Shown: positions 44,862 through 54,548, numbered from the stretch's first letter. The stretch is 64,000 nucleotides of DNA from Thalassotalea sp. ND16A (GCF_000764205.1 NZ_JQDZ01000103.1:1-64000); one strand, 5' to 3'. A program made the numbers and translations. The notes: a model not told the origin generated them from the sequence alone.

Positions 44862-45028
44862 CACAAATTTAAGAACTAGCATTGAAGTAAACTTTTGGGT
44901 TCTGTTTCATTATTTGAGTATGCTACGGGCTTCTAGCAGCGAGCAGGATATTTTATGTCAAGAGAATGCTATCTTCCCAGACTTCGCGTAGATAAAGACA
45001 GTCCCAAATTCTATTGCTGATGCGAACT

Positions 45029-45077
45029 GCCCGTAGCCCGTAGCTCGTAGCCAGTTGCCAGTTGCCAGTTGCCGGAA
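45029..45077 (+). repeat. heptanucleotide tandem repeat (GCCCGTA/GCCAGTT)
   Basis: Seven contiguous 7-bp units in one register: GCCCGTA (45029, 45036), GCTCGTA (45043), GCCAGTT (45050, 45057, 45064) and GCCGGAA (45071). The GCTCGTA unit is the same as in the array at 27344, so the arrays are related although the units drift. Confidence 0.9.
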
Positions 45078-45080
45078 ACA

Positions 45081-45114
45081 AAAAGGGCGTTGAATTCACA
45101 TTCAAAGCCCTTTT
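45081..45114. terminator. bidirectional terminator
   Basis: AAAAGGGC-G-TTGAA (45081-45093) pairs with TTCAA-A-GCCCTTTT (to 45114), with T runs on both strands. It probably ends trmB on the minus strand and mgsA transcripts on the plus strand. Confidence 0.82.
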
Positions 45115-45154
45115 ATTTAAACTTGCTTACCGCTGCAACGTTTAGCGCAAACTC

Positions 45155-45883
45155 TTAATCTTCTTTGGCGTACTGTAAATCCCATACACCGTGTCCCAGA
45201 TTTTGGCCGCGATTTTCAAATTTAGTTAACGGGCGAGATTCTGGGCGTGGTACGTAATCATTACTCTCTGATACGTTTTTAAAGCCCGGCGCACCTTGCA
45301 TGTCTTCTAGCATACATTCGGCGTAATTTTCCCAGTCGGTGGCCATATGAAATACGCCGCCTACTTTTAACACACCGCGAATGCTTTCAATAAACTCTGG
45401 TTTTACGATGCGGCGTTTGTGATGCTTGGCTTTATGCCAGGGATCAGGGAAGAACAATTGCACCGTATCTACCGAGTTTGCTTCGATACAATCGGCTAAT
45501 ATTTCAATCGCATCGTGCTCGTATACTTTTAAATTTTCTACGCCTTCGGTTTCGGCCAATGCCAAACAGGCGCCAACACCAGGGCGGTGAACTTCAATAC
45601 CAATAAAGTTACGTTCCGGGGCATTTTTTGCCATTTCGACCAATGACTTACCCATACCAAAACCAATTTCTAAAGTAATAGGGTTTTCATTGGCAAATAA
45701 ACTGCGAGTGTCAATCTTACCATCGCTATGATTTAAGCCCATGGTATCCCATAACGTTTCAAGAGCACGTGCCTGACCTTTGGTTAAACGACCTTCACGT
45801 TTTACAAAACTTCGAACTTTGCGAATGTATTTGCCTTCGGCTTGTGCTTGTTCAACAGTTTTGTGTTTGTTCTCGTTACTCAT
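45155..45883 (-). CDS. trmB: tRNA (guanine-N7-)-methyltransferase
   Basis: A 242-residue Trm[21 protein letters not shown] (SAM loop), [35 protein letters not shown] and the conserved C-terminal [17 protein letters not shown]. It makes m7G46 in tRNA variable loops. It is followed by a strong terminator and lies downstream of yggL on the same strand. Confidence 0.96.
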   Translation of the reverse strand: MSNENKHKTVEQAQAEGKYIRKVRSFVKREGRLTKGQARALETLWDTMGLNHSDGKIDTRSLFANENPITLEIGFGMGKSLVEMAKNAPERNFIGIEVHRPGVGACLALAETEGVENLKVYEHDAIEILADCIEANSVDTVQLFFPDPWHKAKHHKRRIVKPEFIESIRGVLKVGGVFHMATDWENYAECMLEDMQGAPGFKNVSESNDYVPRPESRPLTKFENRGQNLGHGVWDLQYAKED

Positions 45884-46020
45884 AGGGGATCTCGTTACAG
45901 TTAATACTTAGGTTGCGAATATAAATAAGGCGCGTATTATCCTGTTTTGTAAAACAGAATTCAACTGCGCCTTAACACTAAAACCTAAACATCAACTATG
46001 TCTGGTTTATTAAGTGTGGT

Positions 46021-46353
46021 TTATGCCCACCAAACGTCGTAAAGCTCAGAAACAGCAACTGACTGAGCGCCAGCTTTAGTTAACCAGTCTTCAACCAATT
46101 TACGATTTTCGTCAGTACACTTGCCTAATTTCTGTGTGCAAATAAGGCCGTGCCAAATTAAATCGCCTTCACCACCAAAACCTAAACCGTTTGGCTCTAT
46201 GGCTTCGCTGAAAAAGTTATTAAGAAACTCATCAATAGCATCGTTGCTAGTGCCTTCGGCAAATTTCCAGGCAACGTCAAACCCTAACTCTTGAAACTCA
46301 TCTACGCGCATTTTTTTACGTAGGCGACGGCTACGGTTTTTTGATTCAGTCAT
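46021..46353 (-). CDS. yggL: YggL 50S ribosome-binding family protein (DUF469)
   Basis: A 110-residue YggL: NRSRRLRKKMRVDEFQELGF, the acidic FAEGTSNDAIDEFLNNFFSE and FGGEGDLIWHGLICTQKLGK. The family associates with the large ribosomal subunit. It precedes trmB, as in E. coli (yggL-trmB), and is divergent from mutY. Confidence 0.92.
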   Translation of the reverse strand: MTESKNRSRRLRKKMRVDEFQELGFDVAWKFAEGTSNDAIDEFLNNFFSEAIEPNGLGFGGEGDLIWHGLICTQKLGKCTDENRKLVEDWLTKAGAQSVAVSELYDVWWA

Positions 46354-46546
46354 GCTATTCTCAACTATTTATCTCATTTGCCGCGAAGAATAGTGTTATT
46401 TGACCAAAATGCCAAGTTTTATTCTGTTAAATATCGTACTCGTTTGATTCATACCTATCTGCGGAAGGAACTTGCCATAGATCAACTCGGTTAAAACCGC
46501 TACACTCGCACTCATTAAAATAAAAAATGTATTGTAGTTGTGAATA

Positions 46547-47614
46547 ATGAAATTTAGTGAACAGGTTTTACATTGGTTTAATGAGCAAGGGCGAAAGCAT
46601 TTCCCCTGGCAACAAAATAAAACACCATACCGGGTATGGATTTCAGAGATAATGCTACAACAAACGCAAGTAACCACGGTAATACCGTATTACCTGCGTT
46701 TTATGGAAAGCTTCCCCACCATTACCGACTTGGCCAATGCCGATGAAGATTTGGTGCTTCATCACTGGACCGGTTTAGGCTATTACGCCAGGGCGCGTAA
46801 CTTGCACAAAGCGGCGAAACTCATTCGTGATGACTATCAAGGTAACTTTCCCGAAGATATTGAGCAGGTGATCGCCCTGCCCGGCATCGGCCGCAGCACT
46901 GCCGGTGCGATATTGTCGTTGTCGCTGAATCAACACCACCCTATTTTAGATGGCAATGTAAAACGGGTATTGGCACGCCACTTTATGGTATCCGGATACC
47001 CAGGACAAAGTGCCTTTGACAAACAATTGTGGCAACTGTCTGAAAGGCTGACGCCGGAGCTTGGCGTTGCCAACTTCAATCAGGCGATGATGGATTTAGG
47101 CGCTACGGTTTGTACAAGAGGGAAACCGAGTTGCACGGTTTGCCCGTTAAAAACCGACTGTCAGGCGTTCTACCATGAAAAACAAAGTGACTTTCCGGGT
47201 AAAAAACCGAAAAAGCAAAAGCCAGAGCAGAAAACCATCATGGTAATGTTTCACCAAGGTGATTCGGTATATATGTATAAGCGGCCACCATCTGGCATAT
47301 GGGGTGGCTTGTGGAGCTTTTATGAAATAGCGCAACTTGATGAACTGCAAGCTTTGGCTGATAAATTAAGCTTTAAAATAACGGCAAGCGAAACACTGAC
47401 CGAGTTTCGTCATACCTTTTCGCATTTTCATCTCGACATCACCCCTTTGATAGTGGATGTCATTGCAGACACTAATAATGCCGCTAATATTAATGAAAAT
47501 AGCCCGCATCTTTGGTACCATCTTCAGCGCGGTGAAAATGTAGGGTTAGCCGCATCGAGTAAAACCCTACTAGCATTAATTAATAATACCAAGCAAAAAG
47601 AGAAACAATTATGA
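46547..47614 (+). CDS. mutY: A/G-specific adenine glycosylase
   Basis: A 355-residue Mut[21 protein letters not shown] with the catalytic glutamate, the helix-hairpin-helix [15 protein letters not shown], the catalytic aspartate region [13 protein letters not shown] and the iron-sulfur loop C-x6-C-x2-C-x5-C ([17 protein letters not shown]). A NUDIX-like C-terminus recognises 8-oxoG. It removes adenine opposite 8-oxoguanine. Its stop overlaps the yggX start by four bases. Confidence 0.96.
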   Translation: MKFSEQVLHWFNEQGRKHFPWQQNKTPYRVWISEIMLQQTQVTTVIPYYLRFMESFPTITDLANADEDLVLHHWTGLGYYARARNLHKAAKLIRDDYQGNFPEDIEQVIALPGIGRSTAGAILSLSLNQHHPILDGNVKRVLARHFMVSGYPGQSAFDKQLWQLSERLTPELGVANFNQAMMDLGATVCTRGKPSCTVCPLKTDCQAFYHEKQSDFPGKKPKKQKPEQKTIMVMFHQGDSVYMYKRPPSGIWGGLWSFYEIAQLDELQALADKLSFKITASETLTEFRHTFSHFHLDITPLIVDVIADTNNAANINENSPHLWYHLQRGENVGLAASSKTLLALINNTKQKEKQL

Positions 47615-47883
47615 GTCGTAAAGTATTTTGCCAACATTTCAAAAAAGATGATGACGGTTTAGATTTTCAATTTTACCCTGGCGATATCGGTAAAAATATT
47701 TTCGATAATATAGGCAAAGAAGCCTGGGGCATCTGGCAGAAAAAACAAACCATGTTAATTAATGAAAATAAACTGTCGATGATGAACCCTGAAGACAGAA
47801 AATTTTTAGAAACCGCGATGGTGGCATTTTTATTTGAAGGTAAAGAGCCTGAAATTGAAGGTTACACCCCAGAAAACAAATAA
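47611..47883 (+). CDS. yggX: Fe(2+)-trafficking protein YggX
   Basis: A 90-residue Ygg[21 protein letters not shown], with the conserved cysteine 7, [20 protein letters not shown] and [20 protein letters not shown]. It protects iron-sulfur proteins (including MutY) from oxidation. The four-base overlap with mutY gives the usual mutY-yggX operon. Confidence 0.95.
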   Translation: MSRKVFCQHFKKDDDGLDFQFYPGDIGKNIFDNIGKEAWGIWQKKQTMLINENKLSMMNPEDRKFLETAMVAFLFEGKEPEIEGYTPENK

Positions 47884-47911
47884 AGTTTTCCAAAAAAATA
47901 ATTTATACATA

Positions 47912-47938
47912 AAGGCTGTTTTTAAACGGCCTTTTTTA
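47912..47938 (+). terminator. Rho-independent terminator after yggX
   Basis: AAGGCTGTTT pairs with AAACGGCCTT (one G-T pair), followed by a T run to 47937. Confidence 0.82.
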
Positions 47939-48094
47939 TTTTTTGAACAAGGCAAATAAGTAACAAACAAAAACTTTTGCGAAGACAAATGGCGATAAAT
48001 GTTAATGAATCGCTCGGAAAACCGTATTATTTGCTCAATAAACGCCTGGATTGGATTAAAAACCAACAAACAAACATTTTTTTAAAAAAAGTAG

Positions 48095-48123
48095 TTGACT
48101 GAATAACAGAAAAACAGTCTAAT
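48095..48123 (+). promoter_or_regulatory. promoter of the tRNA genes
   Basis: TTGACT (48095-48100), a 17-base spacer and TCTAAT (48118-48123), followed by GCGCCCG, a GC-rich discriminator typical of stringently controlled stable-RNA promoters. It lies about 45 bases upstream of tRNA-Phe. Confidence 0.75.
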
Positions 48124-48170
48124 AGCGCCCGTCTTCAAGGCAAAGCCGAAAAGACATAAGAATAGACACT

Positions 48171-48246
48171 GCCTCGATAGCTCAGTCGGTAGAGCAGGGG
48201 ATTGAAAATCCCCGTGTCCCTGGTTCGATTCCGGGTCGAGGCACCA
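48171..48246 (+). tRNA. tRNA-Phe (GAA)
   Basis: A 76-nt cloverleaf with acceptor GCCTCGA/TCGAGGC, D arm GCTC...GAGC, anticodon stem GGGGA/TCCCC around TTGAAAA (anticodon GAA), T arm with GGTTCGATTCC, and encoded CCA. Confidence 0.97.
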
Positions 48247-48345
48247 TCTATTCCTAACCTATTTAGAATAAGTGTTCACCTAAACATTTATTCGGTGCCA
48301 AGATAATTGATTGAATAAATTGAATTATCGCACACAGTTTTGTGT

Positions 48346-48424
<79 letters not shown>

Positions 48425-48441
48425 CTTCGTAGGAAGCAAAA

Positions 48442-48468
48442 AGCCCTAACTTCGGTTAGGGCTTTTTT
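48442..48468 (+). terminator. Rho-independent terminator after tRNA-Thr
   Basis: AGCCCTAAC, TTCG loop, GTTAGGGCT, then a T run. A perfect 9-bp stem with a UUCG tetraloop. It lies just inside the island. Confidence 0.92.
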
Positions 48469-49076
48469 GTATCTATCGCTTGGTCGAATTCTTAAGCTAT
48501 TTTCACTTACACCAATATTTTCCATACCTTGCACTATTCGCGGTGTATCCGTCGATTAACTCAATTTGGTAGCGCTACTGATGGGCACAAAATACACCCT
48601 ACTTTGAATAAACCCAATTAGGGAAAATTGGGTATTAGGGTAAATCTATTTGTATTTATCGATTTATTAAGTGCTTTATACGGGGTAAAAAGGATTTAAT
48701 CAGCTGCTTAGGGTATATGGGTTGAAGTACAGCCCACTAAAACTGCGGGTGAATTTTATTAGGGTAAGTTAGTTGATGGTGTAAATATCCGAACTGGGTA
48801 TTAGCACCAGTGATAGCCATTGTTATAATTAGTTTAACTTTATCTGAAAATACCAGATTACACAGAGGGATGTTTATCAGAACAGTTTGGTTCATTCATA
48901 ATTAGGTCTATAGAATTTCAGACTTGTTATTCTGATCTATAAAAATTATCTCTATTTATTTCGCTAGCACATCTATTGTTAATGTAAGCTTAGAACCTGT
49001 TTATCGCGAGCTGCCGAAAAAATGCAATAGAAGTACCTACCTGTAATTAGTAAAATTTAAAAATGGTAAAGCTGAT
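48469..49076. other. island left part, no recognisable gene
   Basis: About 600 bases of AT-rich sequence with no convincing ORF on either strand. The short minus-strand frame over tRNA-Thr (48352-48534) is antisense to the tRNA and not a gene. An integrase would be expected here, but none is visible, so this side of the island is decayed. Confidence 0.5.
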
Positions 49077-49543
49077 ATGGCACTAAGCTATTTCCAGAAA
49101 CTCTATGCAATAGAAACCAAACTCAAAACGAAAACGAACGATGAGAAGTACCAGGCTAGACAAACGCAGGCCAAACCGATTTTAGAAAAGTTATATCATT
49201 GGCTGACAAAAAAAATATAGTGCCCAAAAGTGCTTTGGGTAAAGCAATCAAATACAGTGTTAACCAATGGCCAAAGCTCATTCGTTATCTTGAAAATGGG
49301 TAGTTAAATATAGATAATAATCGTGCTGAACGCGCGGTAAAACCCTTCGTGATCGTCCGAAAAAACGGGTTGTTTAGTCAAACAGGGAATGGTACAAATG
49401 CCAGTGCAATACTTTATAGTATTATCGAAACAGCCAAAGCCAATGGTCTCATTCTATTTGATTACCTGGTCAAATGTTTAGAAGAACTCAGTCAACCCGA
49501 GCCTGACATAGAATCATTGCTACCTTGGGATCTAAAAAGCTAG
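49077..49543 (+). pseudogene. IS66-family transposase, C-terminal fragment, broken
   Basis: The DNA encodes the last about 155 residues of an IS66 transposase: MALSYFQKLYAIETKLKTKT, PKSALGKAIKYSVNQWPKLI, then NNRAERAVKPFVIVRKNGLF and SIIETAKANGLILFDYLVKC. Frame is lost by one A missing from the A run at 49208-49215, and a stop TAG interrupts after LIRYLENG (near 49300). The N-terminal two thirds are absent, and so are IS66 orfA/orfB. No intact insertion-sequence ends are visible. Confidence 0.85.
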
Positions 49544-49614
49544 GTGCCAATCCGAAGACGGACACAAAAAGCCCCGTAAAAACGGAGCTTTCTCTTTTTG
49601 AATATTTGAAAGGA

Positions 49615-50586
49615 TCAGTCTATTAAATCCAGAAGTTCAAGTCTTTCTTTTGCTAGAATATATCTTGCGCGGACATCATCAATTTGCTGTTGAGTTAATT
49701 TCTTACCAAAGGTACGAAGCCCTCCATCGGCATCATTATGATGAATTCCCATAGCAAGCTTAAGATATTCCATAAGCAGCGGCTGAGCATCAAGATATGA
49801 TATGGAATTCATAGCCTGAGAGATTTTGTTTGCCTCAGCCCATTCTCCTTTTAAAACATACTCCTGCATAGTAACACTAGCTTTTGGGAAGATAGTACCT
49901 ACACCTGTAATCCCACCGCATGCTCCAGCAAGTCCTGCATGTACAGTTACAGTGTCAACACCCGCCAAAATTTTTAAATCTTTGTTCTCTAACATCAGCG
50001 TTTCAATAGTTGAAACATCTGTAGTCGATATTTTAAGAGCCGTTACTTCAGGTAGAGCAGCAAGTCTTCTAAGAAGATCTGTTGAAAGTGCATGATATCC
50101 GGCTGCATCAGGGTTGTTATAAGGCATAATTGTTACGCCTGTCTCTTTTGCAGTTGCTTCAGCAAGCTCATAGTACGCATACATTTCTTCATCAGAAGGA
50201 ACCGCATTAGTTTTTGGCGGCATGACCATGACTGTATCCACTCCAACCGTTGCGAGTCCTTCAATGATTTTGGCAAGCTCTTCCTTAGTTTCTGCTGCAG
50301 CTCCACTGATCAACGGGACATTGTATTCTTTAGCAACCTCAGAAAGGGATTTAAGTAAAGAAAGACGCTGTTCGGTGCTCAGGTAGCTATTCTCACCCAG
50401 AGTACCAGAAGCGACAAGTCCGCCCATTCTGCTTCCGCCCTTTCCCTGAGCTTTTAAAACACCTGCGGCCTGTTTTTGTGTTGCATCAAAGTCAATTTCA
50501 AGGGCACCGGATTCTGACTCTTTTAGCCATGTAAACACGGCCGGCATAACCGTATATCGCCAATCTGTACTATTTGTTTCCATCAT
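49615..50586 (-). CDS. dihydrodipicolinate synthase/N-acetylneuraminate lyase family protein
   Basis: A 323-residue class I aldolase-type TIM barrel. It has GTLGENSYLSTEQRLSLLKS (the T/S-x-GE motif), the tyrosine in VTIMPYNNPDAAGYHALSTD and the Schiff-base lysine in EVTALKISTTDVSTIETLM. It is longer than DapA (292) and lies alone in a 2.6-kb island, so it need not make lysine precursors; sugar-acid or hydroxy-amino-acid aldolases are equally likely. GAGGAAAT precedes the ATG. Codon choice and context suggest acquisition by transfer. Confidence 0.8.
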   Translation of the reverse strand: MMETNSTDWRYTVMPAVFTWLKESESGALEIDFDATQKQAAGVLKAQGKGGSRMGGLVASGTLGENSYLSTEQRLSLLKSLSEVAKEYNVPLISGAAAETKEELAKIIEGLATVGVDTVMVMPPKTNAVPSDEEMYAYYELAEATAKETGVTIMPYNNPDAAGYHALSTDLLRRLAALPEVTALKISTTDVSTIETLMLENKDLKILAGVDTVTVHAGLAGACGGITGVGTIFPKASVTMQEYVLKGEWAEANKISQAMNSISYLDAQPLLMEYLKLAMGIHHNDADGGLRTFGKKLTQQQIDDVRARYILAKERLELLDLID

Positions 50587-50589
50587 ATT

Positions 50590-50987
50590 TCCTCTTGTTT
50601 AAAAATTATATTGGATACATTATATCATTTAAATTACCTAAGGCAAAGCCGGAGGCTTATTGGGTTCGCCCTCAAAGGGCTTAAATTAACGCTCAAAGCG
50701 TATTACATGCCAAACTTCTAGTAATTCAGACACCCATCAATATTAATTCAAACACCCATCGCAAATATCTAGAACTTAATACTTTTTGTATGGCTGTCAT
50801 AATTATTTAGGATTAAAGGCTAGATTTGCTTAATCCAGCACACAAAATTTATCTTCCAACAACATATGTTAGAGATAATATTGAACAGTTAGATTAAATA
50901 ATGAAACCTTATGGCTAATATTGTATTTCAAAATATTGTTCATACAGTTGAGCTGCATTACTAGTGGACTCACCCAAACCAAGCCGA
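50590..50987. other. island right part, no recognisable gene
   Basis: About 400 bases upstream of the aldolase gene. I find no ORF, hairpin or repeat of note apart from the promoter region the aldolase gene must have. The right attachment repeat follows directly. Confidence 0.5.
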
Positions 50988-51038
50988 TGACTTGTAATCA
51001 GTAGGTCGCCAGTTCGACTCCGGCAGTCGGCACCATTC
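50988..51038 (+). repeat. attachment-site-like direct repeat, right
   Basis: A perfect 51-base copy of the 3' part of tRNA-Thr plus ATTC. The sequence before it (CAAGCCGA) does not continue the tRNA, so this is a partial duplicate and not a second tRNA gene. Confidence 0.9.
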
Positions 51039-51044
51039 ATAACG

Positions 51045-51074
51045 AAGCCTCAGCTGAAATGTTGAGGCTTTTTT
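51045..51074 (+). terminator. Rho-independent terminator, probably the original tRNA-Thr terminator
   Basis: AAGCCTCA (51045-51052) pairs with TGAGGCTT (51063-51070), followed by T. It stands at the right of the island as a tRNA terminator would before insertion. Confidence 0.75.
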
Positions 51075-51158
51075 ATTTGCCTAAAGAAAATAGAACTCAA
51101 ACCAATATCCCCCTGGCTTAACAACAATATTAATGTTTAACACTCTACACTCATCCCA

Positions 51159-51211
51159 TGCGACATGAGTCGCATTTCTTTCTTGAATGTGTGCGACCTT
51201 TGTCGCATAAT
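51159..51211 (+). promoter_or_regulatory. BlaI-type operators and promoter
   Basis: Two dyads: TGCGACATGAGTCGCA (51159-51174) and TGCGACCTTTGTCGCA (51192-51207), centres 33 bp apart (three turns). A promoter TTGAAT (51183-51188), 17 bases, CATAAT (51206-51211) has the second dyad exactly between -35 and -10. Binding of the BlaI-type repressor would block RNA polymerase. Confidence 0.82.
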
Positions 51212-51235
51212 GTTTTTAGTCTATAGGAGAATGTG

Positions 51236-51610
51236 ATGCGACCAACGTCAACAGAATTAGAATTTTTAAAGTTATTGTGGAAAGAATCACCTCGAACTGC
51301 ACGTGAATTGCATCAGGAGCTTGAAGGAATTCTTCAGTGGGGATATTCATCAACCAGAAAGACGTTAGACAGGATGGCTGAAAAAGCTTTAGTTACGGTG
51401 ACAAAAGAGGGAAATGTTAACTTATTTGCACCTCAGGTAGATAAAGTAAAAACTCTGGCATCGTTCGCGGCTGATTTTGCTAAACGGGTATTTGAATTGG
51501 ACGGCCCTTTGCCAACCGCAATGTTTACCGGCAGTAAGCTAATTGATGATGATGAAATTGATCAGTTAGAACATTTACTTGAACAATTACGTAAAGAGCA
51601 AGAGCAGTAA
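51236..51610 (+). CDS. BlaI/MecI/CopY family transcriptional repressor
   Basis: A 124-residue BlaI-type winged-helix protein: PTSTELEFLKLLWKESPRTA, RELHQELEGILQWGYSSTRK, TLDRMAEKALVTVTKEG, then a dimerising C-terminal helix region. In known systems the M56 sensor peptidase cleaves it on a signal, releasing the promoter. The ATG at 51236 follows TAGGAGA; a GTG lies three bases before. Two TGCGAC-N4-GTCGCA operators are upstream. It precedes the M56 gene by one base. Confidence 0.9.
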   Translation: MRPTSTELEFLKLLWKESPRTARELHQELEGILQWGYSSTRKTLDRMAEKALVTVTKEGNVNLFAPQVDKVKTLASFAADFAKRVFELDGPLPTAMFTGSKLIDDDEIDQLEHLLEQLRKEQEQ

Positions 51611-51611
51611 C

Positions 51612-53030
51612 ATGGATTACCAATTCCTGTTCAATACGATTTCGTTGCAATTATTAGTATTTACCATTTGTTCAGGCCTTGTTGTCCTTTTTTCAACGCT
51701 AGCGATTAGGTTGAATCCGTTACTCGGAGAATGGTCCAGCTACTGGTTTTTTGCCTATTTGTTATGCTTTTTATCTTTGTTCCCGATTGCCCTTATTTCA
51801 TTTGATAGTGATCATCTTTATGTCTTGAAGGATTTAATAACGCTTAATCAACAGCATCTGGTTATTCATGCCAGCACTGAAAATTATATCCCTAATGACA
51901 ATTTTGAAGCTTCTGTTTTTATTCAACTTATTTTGGCTTTGATAGTGATTAGTACATTGCGGGCGTTGAGTATATTTACCCTAAGATCCTATCGAGTAAT
52001 AGCACTGATAAAAGATGCTGAGCAAGTATCCTATATTCAAGGGATGTCAGATAGTCAGCGGCAAGAGCTCGAAAGTCGTCGCATTAAGGTAATGATATCA
52101 GCAGATGCACCTCCACTGGCTTATGGGTTTTTCTCAAAATATATTTTGCTGCCGCACACTATTGAAGGTATGACCCCAGAGCATAAGCAAATGCTGATAG
52201 AGCATGAACTTCAACACCATAGAAAACATGACACAAAAAAGGTCATATTACTGAGATTTTTAACTGGGCTGTTCTGGTTTAACCCTTTTATCCACCATTT
52301 AGAAAAACGCTTTATGTTATCCATGGAAACTAACTGCGATAAAGAAGTGGTAAAGTCTCTTGCTGTTGACTCTGCTGAATACGCTAAGTCACTTATTCGT
52401 TGTTTACGGATTTGTCAGCACTCAAATAGTAGCCGTTTAACGGCATATTTCTCCAGTCCCAATTCATTGCAAGAAGAGTTGGAAATGAGAGTAAGAAAAG
52501 TGATGGTGAAAATTCAACAGGTTAACTGCTTCACTCATTTACAAGTTTTTGCATTTTTCCTTGTTAATATGTCACTCGCTATTTTGATAAAATCAGGCTT
52601 TTTTATTTTAGATTTTTCAGCGGCTGACGAAGGCCAGATGCCTATTTCTGCTGGCTACATATCGTTTGACTATAGTGAATCAAAGCATGACCCACACTTT
52701 GGCATAGACATACAAGCACCCAGCGGCGTAGAGGTGAAAGCAAGTTTTACTGGCCGAGTGATTATTGCTGATAATTCCAGTCTCGATAAAGGCTTTGGCG
52801 TTACTGTGCTGATTGAGCATAAAGATAATACCACCAGTTTATACGCAAATTTAAATCAACTGGTTGTCGATGTCGGACAAATCGTAAGAGCAGGAGATGT
52901 TATCGGCACTTTGGGCGATACCTTAGGGCAAGATACGAGCAATAATGTTACTCCACATTTGCACTTCGAAATTTCGATATCGGGAAAGCACGTAAATCCT
53001 AATCAATATTTGCATGGCTATGGTCACTAA
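51612..53030 (+). CDS. BlaR1/MecR1-like M56 metallopeptidase fused to M23 (LytM) domain
   Basis: A 472-residue membrane protein. Helices lie at about 10-30, 45-63, 100-123 and 315-340. The cytoplasmic M56 zinc protease has HELQHHRKHD (198-207). In place of the penicillin-binding sensor of BlaR1, the outer part is an M23/LytM domain with HFGIDI (H362, D366) and HLHFE (449-453). The YxHL histidine of active LytM enzymes is replaced by asparagine (YANL), so it may bind peptidoglycan more than cut it. A wall-sensing signal to the BlaI repressor is inferred. The start is ATG 51612, right after the repressor stop. Confidence 0.85.
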   Translation: MDYQFLFNTISLQLLVFTICSGLVVLFSTLAIRLNPLLGEWSSYWFFAYLLCFLSLFPIALISFDSDHLYVLKDLITLNQQHLVIHASTENYIPNDNFEASVFIQLILALIVISTLRALSIFTLRSYRVIALIKDAEQVSYIQGMSDSQRQELESRRIKVMISADAPPLAYGFFSKYILLPHTIEGMTPEHKQMLIEHELQHHRKHDTKKVILLRFLTGLFWFNPFIHHLEKRFMLSMETNCDKEVVKSLAVDSAEYAKSLIRCLRICQHSNSSRLTAYFSSPNSLQEELEMRVRKVMVKIQQVNCFTHLQVFAFFLVNMSLAILIKSGFFILDFSAADEGQMPISAGYISFDYSESKHDPHFGIDIQAPSGVEVKASFTGRVIIADNSSLDKGFGVTVLIEHKDNTTSLYANLNQLVVDVGQIVRAGDVIGTLGDTLGQDTSNNVTPHLHFEISISGKHVNPNQYLHGYGH

Positions 53031-53078
53031 GTATTGATCTAAGCGCATAATTTAAAACGAACATCTACGGAATTGAAA

Positions 53079-54548
53079 ATGAATTGGAAATTTTTACTGC
53101 CAGCTATATTGCTGACAATATATTGTACTTCGGCTGATGCAGCGGCAGAGCCGTTATCTGCGAAAACACTGGCTAAACTTGATCGACAGCTGATTGAAAA
53201 TAGCAGCCGTTATGGCAGTGTTTCGCAATCAATACTGGTGAAAAAACAAGACCAGGTCATTTACCGTAAAACCCATGGACTTAGCAGCCTGGAGTTATCC
53301 ACTGCGGTAAGAGAAAATAACATCTATCCGGTATACTCACTGGCAAAGCTATTTGCCAGTGTCACGTTAATGGGGTTAGTAGAGCAAGGTGAAATAGATT
53401 TGGAAAAGAGGATTACCTTCTACTTACCTGAGTTACCTGAGAGTTGGTCACAGGTATCGGTACGCCACTGTTTAAATCATACTTCCGGCATTCCCGAATA
53501 CTTCTCGATGGAATATACCAAAACGGGTTTTCCAAACTCGGTTGAAGATGTCTTTGTTAACATAGCCGACCAGCCTTTTCAGTTCAAAACGGGTAACACC
53601 AACAACTATAACAACACCAATTTCTTAGTGATTGGGGCGATCATCGAAAAAGTCAGCAAACGCAGTTATGTTGAAATCGTAGAAGAAAACATTCTGACTC
53701 CTCTGGCGTTAAATCATACGTTTTATTCCCAGGCGAAAGAGGTTATCCCTAACCTGGTAAGTAGCTACTGGGGCAATAAGGGAAACCATACCGTAGATAA
53801 AGGGGTGAACTGGCCAACCTATGCTTTTACTCATAGTGGTTTATATTCAAACAAAGCAGACTTGCAACGATTTATTGAGGGTGTGGTTGCTGGCAAAATA
53901 ATCTCTAAAGACACCTTGGATGAAATGTGGCAACCGATGAAGCTGAATAATGGCGAAGCAGGACGTTTTGCTTCTGGCTGGGAGTATTTTAACGAAGGCG
54001 AATTTGTTCGAGTCGGCCATGAAGGTGGAAACAGAGTTAGGATGGATTATCACTTTAAGCCAAACGATAAACGTGATAACTATACCAGCATATACTTAAC
54101 CAATGGTAATGGCTTTTTTAGTGGTATCACCACGCACTTAGTTGACTCTTTGATGTCAATCATTGCACCCAGTGATTTCCCTACTTTGGTATTGCAAGAG
54201 CAATTATTGGATGCCGCCTTTAATAAAACCTTAGCTAAGAATTCAGCAGAGATATTCAAACAAATAGCCAGTAACCCATATATAAAACAGAGTGGCGTTG
54301 CTGACTTTATAACAGAGCGAGGTTACACCATTTATTTTTCATCTCGGCCAAAGGATTCGATTGCCCTGTTTGAATTTCATACTGAAAATTTACCTGATGA
54401 TGCCATGGGTTGGGAGCGCTTAGGTGAAGCATGGTTGGCAGCAAATGATAAAAAACAGGCGATTAAATACTTCGAAAAAGCGTTAGCCATTGACGGCCAG
54501 TTAACTCATGTTAAACGCAAGTTAGAGCGCCTTCGTAAACAAAATTAA
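53079..54548 (+). CDS. exported serine hydrolase (class C beta-lactamase/PBP-like) with TPR tail
   Basis: A 489-residue protein with a signal peptide (FLLPAILLTIYCTSADAAAE), the SxxK motif in YSLAKLFASVTLMG, YNN in GNTNNYNNTNFLVIGAI and HEGG in VRVGHEGGNRV in place of KTG. The C-terminal about 60 residues are TPR-like (GWERLGEAWLAANDKKQAIK). The family includes esterases, D-aminopeptidases and penicillin-binding hydrolases. Third in the operon with the BlaI-type repressor and the M56/M23 sensor, it is the likely output gene. Confidence 0.85.
   Translation: MNWKFLLPAILLTIYCTSADAAAEPLSAKTLAKLDRQLIENSSRYGSVSQSILVKKQDQVIYRKTHGLSSLELSTAVRENNIYPVYSLAKLFASVTLMGLVEQGEIDLEKRITFYLPELPESWSQVSVRHCLNHTSGIPEYFSMEYTKTGFPNSVEDVFVNIADQPFQFKTGNTNNYNNTNFLVIGAIIEKVSKRSYVEIVEENILTPLALNHTFYSQAKEVIPNLVSSYWGNKGNHTVDKGVNWPTYAFTHSGLYSNKADLQRFIEGVVAGKIISKDTLDEMWQPMKLNNGEAGRFASGWEYFNEGEFVRVGHEGGNRVRMDYHFKPNDKRDNYTSIYLTNGNGFFSGITTHLVDSLMSIIAPSDFPTLVLQEQLLDAAFNKTLAKNSAEIFKQIASNPYIKQSGVADFITERGYTIYFSSRPKDSIALFEFHTENLPDDAMGWERLGEAWLAANDKKQAIKYFEKALAIDGQLTHVKRKLERLRKQN

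Noticed and set aside
44955..45020. Short frame MSRECYLPRLRVDKDSPKFY considered as a RAYT transposase fragment
   Set aside because: Only 21 codons, no HxH or Y1 motif, and no similarity that I can support.
49544..49610. Right inverted repeat of an intact IS66 element
   Set aside because: No matching left end was found and the transposase itself is a fragment, so ends cannot be supported. The weak hairpin at about 49568-49590 may be a terminator with a mismatch.
50981..51035. Second tRNA-Thr gene
   Set aside because: Only the 3' 48 bases of the tRNA are present; acceptor 5' strand and D arm are missing. It is an attachment-type repeat.
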